A stretch of DNA of 64,000 nt from Methylophilus sp. TWE2 (GTDB lineage: Bacteria > Pseudomonadota > Gammaproteobacteria > Burkholderiales > Methylophilaceae), in assembly GCF_001183865.1 (NCBI RefSeq), contig NZ_CP012020.1, forward strand, positions 806,001 to 870,000. Reading direction: 5' to 3'. Below are positions 61,731 to 64,000 of this stretch, in pieces. How positions within the stretch are numbered: position 1 is the stretch's first letter; each line of letters starts with the position of its first letter. The notes below the pieces were generated by a model. The model did no database searches, was not told the DNA's origin, and saw only the letters and a program-made list of their open reading frames with translations. A program made the position numbers and the translations under genes.

Positions 61731-62039
61731 TTATTGCGCAACCACAATATCGTCTTTTACGGCAGTCACACCTTTCACTTGTTTGGTCAACTGCACCGCT
61801 TTATCTGCTTCAGCACGTGACTTGGCATGGCCTGTCAATTGCACCAGGCCATTGCTGTCGGTTTCCACTGAAATGTCTGTTGCGCTCACTGCTTTGTCTT
61901 TGGCAAATGCCGCTTTTACTTTGGCAGTGATCACGGAGTCTTCCACTTTAGTCCCAATGGAGTCGCCATCCGCGGCAAAGCCAGCCATTGGCATTAACAA
62001 AGCACTAACCAGCAACATAGATTTGAGTGTGTTTTTCAT
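61731..62039 (-). CDS. BON-domain periplasmic protein (OsmY-like)
   Basis: A 102-residue protein with a signal peptide (cleavage after GFA) and one BON domain: DSVITAKVKAAFAKDKAVSA, ISVETDSNGLVQLTGHAKS, AEADKAVQLTKQVKGVTAVKD. BON proteins bind phospholipid and respond to osmotic stress. AAGGAAAG lies before ATG 62039, and a TCCTAC box upstream has a perfectly spaced GATAAT. Confidence 0.92.
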   Translation of the reverse strand: MKNTLKSMLLVSALLMPMAGFAADGDSIGTKVEDSVITAKVKAAFAKDKAVSATDISVETDSNGLVQLTGHAKSRAEADKAVQLTKQVKGVTAVKDDIVVAQ

Positions 62040-62072
62040 GATTCTTTCCTTGTTTGAATTTAACGAGACCTC

Positions 62073-62129
62073 ATTATCAAAAAATCAAAAAAATCGGGGT
62101 ATACATCAAACTCTGATACTGTCGTAGGA
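62073..62129 (-). promoter_or_regulatory. TCCTAC box and -10 before the BON gene
   Basis: On the minus strand TCCTAC begins at 62129, and GATAAT occupies 62078-62073, exactly 51 bp from box start. Confidence 0.6.
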
Positions 62130-62226
62130 ATGGGCTGACTTAAAAAAGTGAGCGTTGATTACAAACCGTTCTGCCTGTATTCTTCACTAGCTTATTCCGC
62201 CTATACTGGTCATTGAAACGTACAAC

Positions 62227-62790
62227 ATGCAGCTTCATTTTTTGTCAGCCCTTGCCATTTTTATTAGTGGATATGCCCCACTCGGCTTGATTCTGGTGGT
62301 CAAGGATCTCAATGAAAATACGGCCTGGTTTGAACATCCAGCCAGGGCTGCTGCGATTGCGGTATTGTTTGTCGTCTGCGCGCTAATTACATTAAGTGCG
62401 GCGAGAAATATCAAGCAGGGTGTGCCGGTCAAAATCAATCGGGTGTCCAATAAATCTGCCGATATGTTTACCTACACCATTCCTTACATGATGTCGTTTT
62501 ATAAATTTGACCTTGGCGACTGGAAGCTGCTGGTCTGCCTGTTTATTTTCCTGGCACTGTTGTTCGTTTTGTCTTACCGCACGCAAAATGTATTTGTAAA
62601 CCCGGTGCTGGCACTGGCAGGGTATGGATTATATGATTGCCAGTTCAAAGAAGGGGCGCAGGAAAAGCAGGGCCTATTATTGTCCAAAGAGCATTTTCAG
62701 GTGGGCGACTATTGCGCGATCAAACGGCTTTCAAACTTGATGTATTTTGTCACACAGGTAGAAAAGAAAGGAAATGACAGTGACGACTAG
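62227..62790 (+). CDS. kwaA: Kiwa antiphage protein KwaA (membrane subunit)
   Basis: A 187-residue inner-membrane protein with four hydrophobic segments, about 5-25, 43-61, 98-117 and 122-136, and a soluble C-terminal part. Size, topology and the overlapping gene after it fit KwaA. Kiwa is a two-gene defence system in which the KwaA-KwaB membrane complex senses phage infection and KwaB, a DNA-binding protein, stops phage expression. ATG 62227 lacks a clear Shine-Dalgarno. Identification leans on the KwaB partner, since KwaA alone is weakly conserved. Confidence 0.82.
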   Translation: MQLHFLSALAIFISGYAPLGLILVVKDLNENTAWFEHPARAAAIAVLFVVCALITLSAARNIKQGVPVKINRVSNKSADMFTYTIPYMMSFYKFDLGDWKLLVCLFIFLALLFVLSYRTQNVFVNPVLALAGYGLYDCQFKEGAQEKQGLLLSKEHFQVGDYCAIKRLSNLMYFVTQVEKKGNDSDD

Positions 62791-63715
62791 TGCCAATCAA
62801 AGCTTGCAGACACTACGCGGCACTGATTTCAAACATTGGCTGACCACGTTTTGGCTGGTGAAAAGGAAATTGAGCCAGCAACAGGCCAAATACTCGGTAT
62901 TTAAAGTCGATACGGATGCCAGGCTGGAGCAGAAACTCAAGCATGCCGTCACCGCTAAAATAAGCGATCAAGGCTATCAGCTGGATGCCTATGACTTTCT
63001 GACCGCTGACCAGGATAATGGCTTATTGACCATAGAGTCCGCTGCCACCGATGTCACCTTGATCCAGGCCGAGATCGATAAAGGCACCGCCAATCCCAAA
63101 GTGGAGAAATATGAGGATTTGCTCGATTCCTGGGCCATGGTCATCAAGCTGGAGCACCAGGATAAAGCCTTGTATGCCTACCGTAAAATCCATAAATTCA
63201 CCAACCCTGCCAAACTGGCGCATGTTTCTTTCCTGCAGTTTAAGGACCAGGAACTCAAGGACCTGGATCAGCAGGAGATTTTTACGATTGATACGCAGGT
63301 CGATTTTTTCAGCTATGAAGGCACGACTTTTATCGCCAACAAGAAAGAATTCGAGAGCACGCTCAATTTCCGGGCTGGCATGGAAAAAAACCGCGATGTG
63401 GTACTACAGGAATTTGTGGACCTGAACATATTCAGCGATGCCAGTTTGCTCAAAGAGCATATAGGCACCAATTTAAATTACCTGCGCAAAGTCTCCTCTA
63501 TCCAGAAAAGCGGCTATTACAAAGATGCCAAATTTCTTGAGGAACTGGTCAAAGTCAATGCGCAAAAAGGCTGGGGCCTGGTCATAGAAAACGGGGCGAT
63601 TGTCATCAACGAAGCGTCTATCGATCTCGTCCTCACCTTACTCAATAACGGCCGCCTGGAGTCACCCATCAACCATGAAATGTTTGATGCGCCAGTCAAG
63701 AAAAAAGTCACCTAG
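62774..63715 (+). CDS. kwaB: Kiwa antiphage protein KwaB (DUF4868)
   Basis: A 313-residue soluble protein of the DUF4868 family. The diagnostic segment is IDTQVDFFSYEGTTFIANKKEFES, followed by LNFRAGMEKNRDVVLQEF and a helical C-terminus. An AYRKIHKFTNPAKLAH-like region lies before it. Length equals known KwaB (about 315). It overlaps kwaA by 17 bp, so the two are made together. It may have been acquired, as it lies between ordinary genes, but no integrase or att site is visible. Confidence 0.9.
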   Translation: MTVTTSANQSLQTLRGTDFKHWLTTFWLVKRKLSQQQAKYSVFKVDTDARLEQKLKHAVTAKISDQGYQLDAYDFLTADQDNGLLTIESAATDVTLIQAEIDKGTANPKVEKYEDLLDSWAMVIKLEHQDKALYAYRKIHKFTNPAKLAHVSFLQFKDQELKDLDQQEIFTIDTQVDFFSYEGTTFIANKKEFESTLNFRAGMEKNRDVVLQEFVDLNIFSDASLLKEHIGTNLNYLRKVSSIQKSGYYKDAKFLEELVKVNAQKGWGLVIENGAIVINEASIDLVLTLLNNGRLESPINHEMFDAPVKKKVT

Positions 63716-63738
63716 TCACCAATTCCTGGTTTTAAAAC

Positions 63739-64000
63739 ATGCAATTACATTACCAAACACTGGGCCAAGGCCAGCCGCTCGTCCTGTTGCACGGTTTATT
63801 TGGCTCTGCTGATAACTGGGGAAGTATCGCCAAACACTTTGCGCAGCACTACCAGGTGATCAGTGTTGATCTACGCAACCATGGCCGCTCCCCGCACAGC
63901 GACTCGCAAACGTACCCTGAAATGGCAGATGACTTGTCAGCGTTATGTGACGCATTAGGGTTAGCGCAAATTCATTTGCTCGGCCATTCTCTCGGTGGCA
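63739..64000 (+). CDS. Alpha/beta hydrolase, YbfF-like (cut by window end)
   Basis: The first 87 residues of an esterase-like protein. The oxyanion LLHGLFGSADNW, the VDLRNHGRSPHS motif and the nucleophile elbow GHSLGG (Ser nucleophile) are all present, as in YbfF and related esterases. ATG 63739 starts 23 bp after kwaB stops, perhaps cotranscribed. The catalytic Asp and His lie beyond the window. Confidence 0.88.
   Translation, partial: MQLHYQTLGQGQPLVLLHGLFGSADNWGSIAKHFAQHYQVISVDLRNHGRSPHSDSQTYPEMADDLSALCDALGLAQIHLLGHSLGG

Noticed and set aside
1..64000. CRISPR arrays, tRNA or rRNA genes, transposases, integrases
   Set aside because: None were seen; the only tandem repeats are within coding sequence (RTX, TPR, Leu pentapeptide).

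Overview
The window looks like the chromosome of a PQQ-using methylotrophic betaproteobacterium, most likely Methylophilaceae (Methylophilus or Methylovorus type). The indicators are a pqqA peptide gene, a cytochrome resembling the cL electron acceptor of methanol dehydrogenase, a PQQ-type sugar dehydrogenase, a PEP-CTERM protein and the general character of the housekeeping genes. This is inferred from gene content; no rRNA or tRNA is present to confirm it. No insertion sequence, CRISPR array, tRNA or integrase was seen.

Region 1 (1-39740), nearly all on the + strand, is a surface-uptake and secretion island. It holds the end of one fecR, two complete fecI-fecR pairs (250-1778 and 34599-36109) and three large paralogous FecA-type TonB-dependent receptors (1857-5492, 7835-11383, 36201-39740). 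Two paralogous exported four-cysteine proteins of unknown family (11511-13567) precede a 723-residue RTX protein (13641-15812). A complete type I exporter follows, with two different ABC proteins, an HlyD-type adaptor and a TolC-type channel (15878-22264). Next come a compact type II secretion locus (22290-31535) and a private exbB-exbD-tonB set (31737-33609). A PEP-CTERM protein lies between this and the second fecIR. The layout recalls the Has haemophore system (sigma/anti-sigma, receptor, T1SS-exported carrier, own TonB) but adds a T2SS and multiple receptors. I propose one functional unit in which secreted proteins deliver a scarce nutrient to the receptors; the cargo is unknown.

Region 2 (39743-47593) is ordinary: a divergent LysR/SDR pair with a clear operator, a ParE-type toxin-antitoxin pair, envelope lipoproteins, an aldo/keto reductase, outer-membrane phospholipase A and a stand-alone pqqA with a strong terminator.

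Region 3 (47611-62129) is rich in stress and envelope genes: PPOx-like, DUF2171, PA2169-type four-helix protein, MscS channel, Yip1 protein, an atypical response regulator, topoisomerase IB, a PQQ-type dehydrogenase lipoprotein, cyclopropane synthase, a general-stress SDR, cytochrome c, a copper four-helix protein, an orphan phage-tail-sheath-like protein and a BON protein. At least six transcription units here share an upstream TCCTAC box, in most cases exactly 51 bp ahead of a -10-like hexamer, on either strand. This suggests a common regulon.

Region 4 (62227-64000) holds a Kiwa-type antiphage pair (kwaA-kwaB) and the start of a YbfF-like hydrolase cut by the window end.
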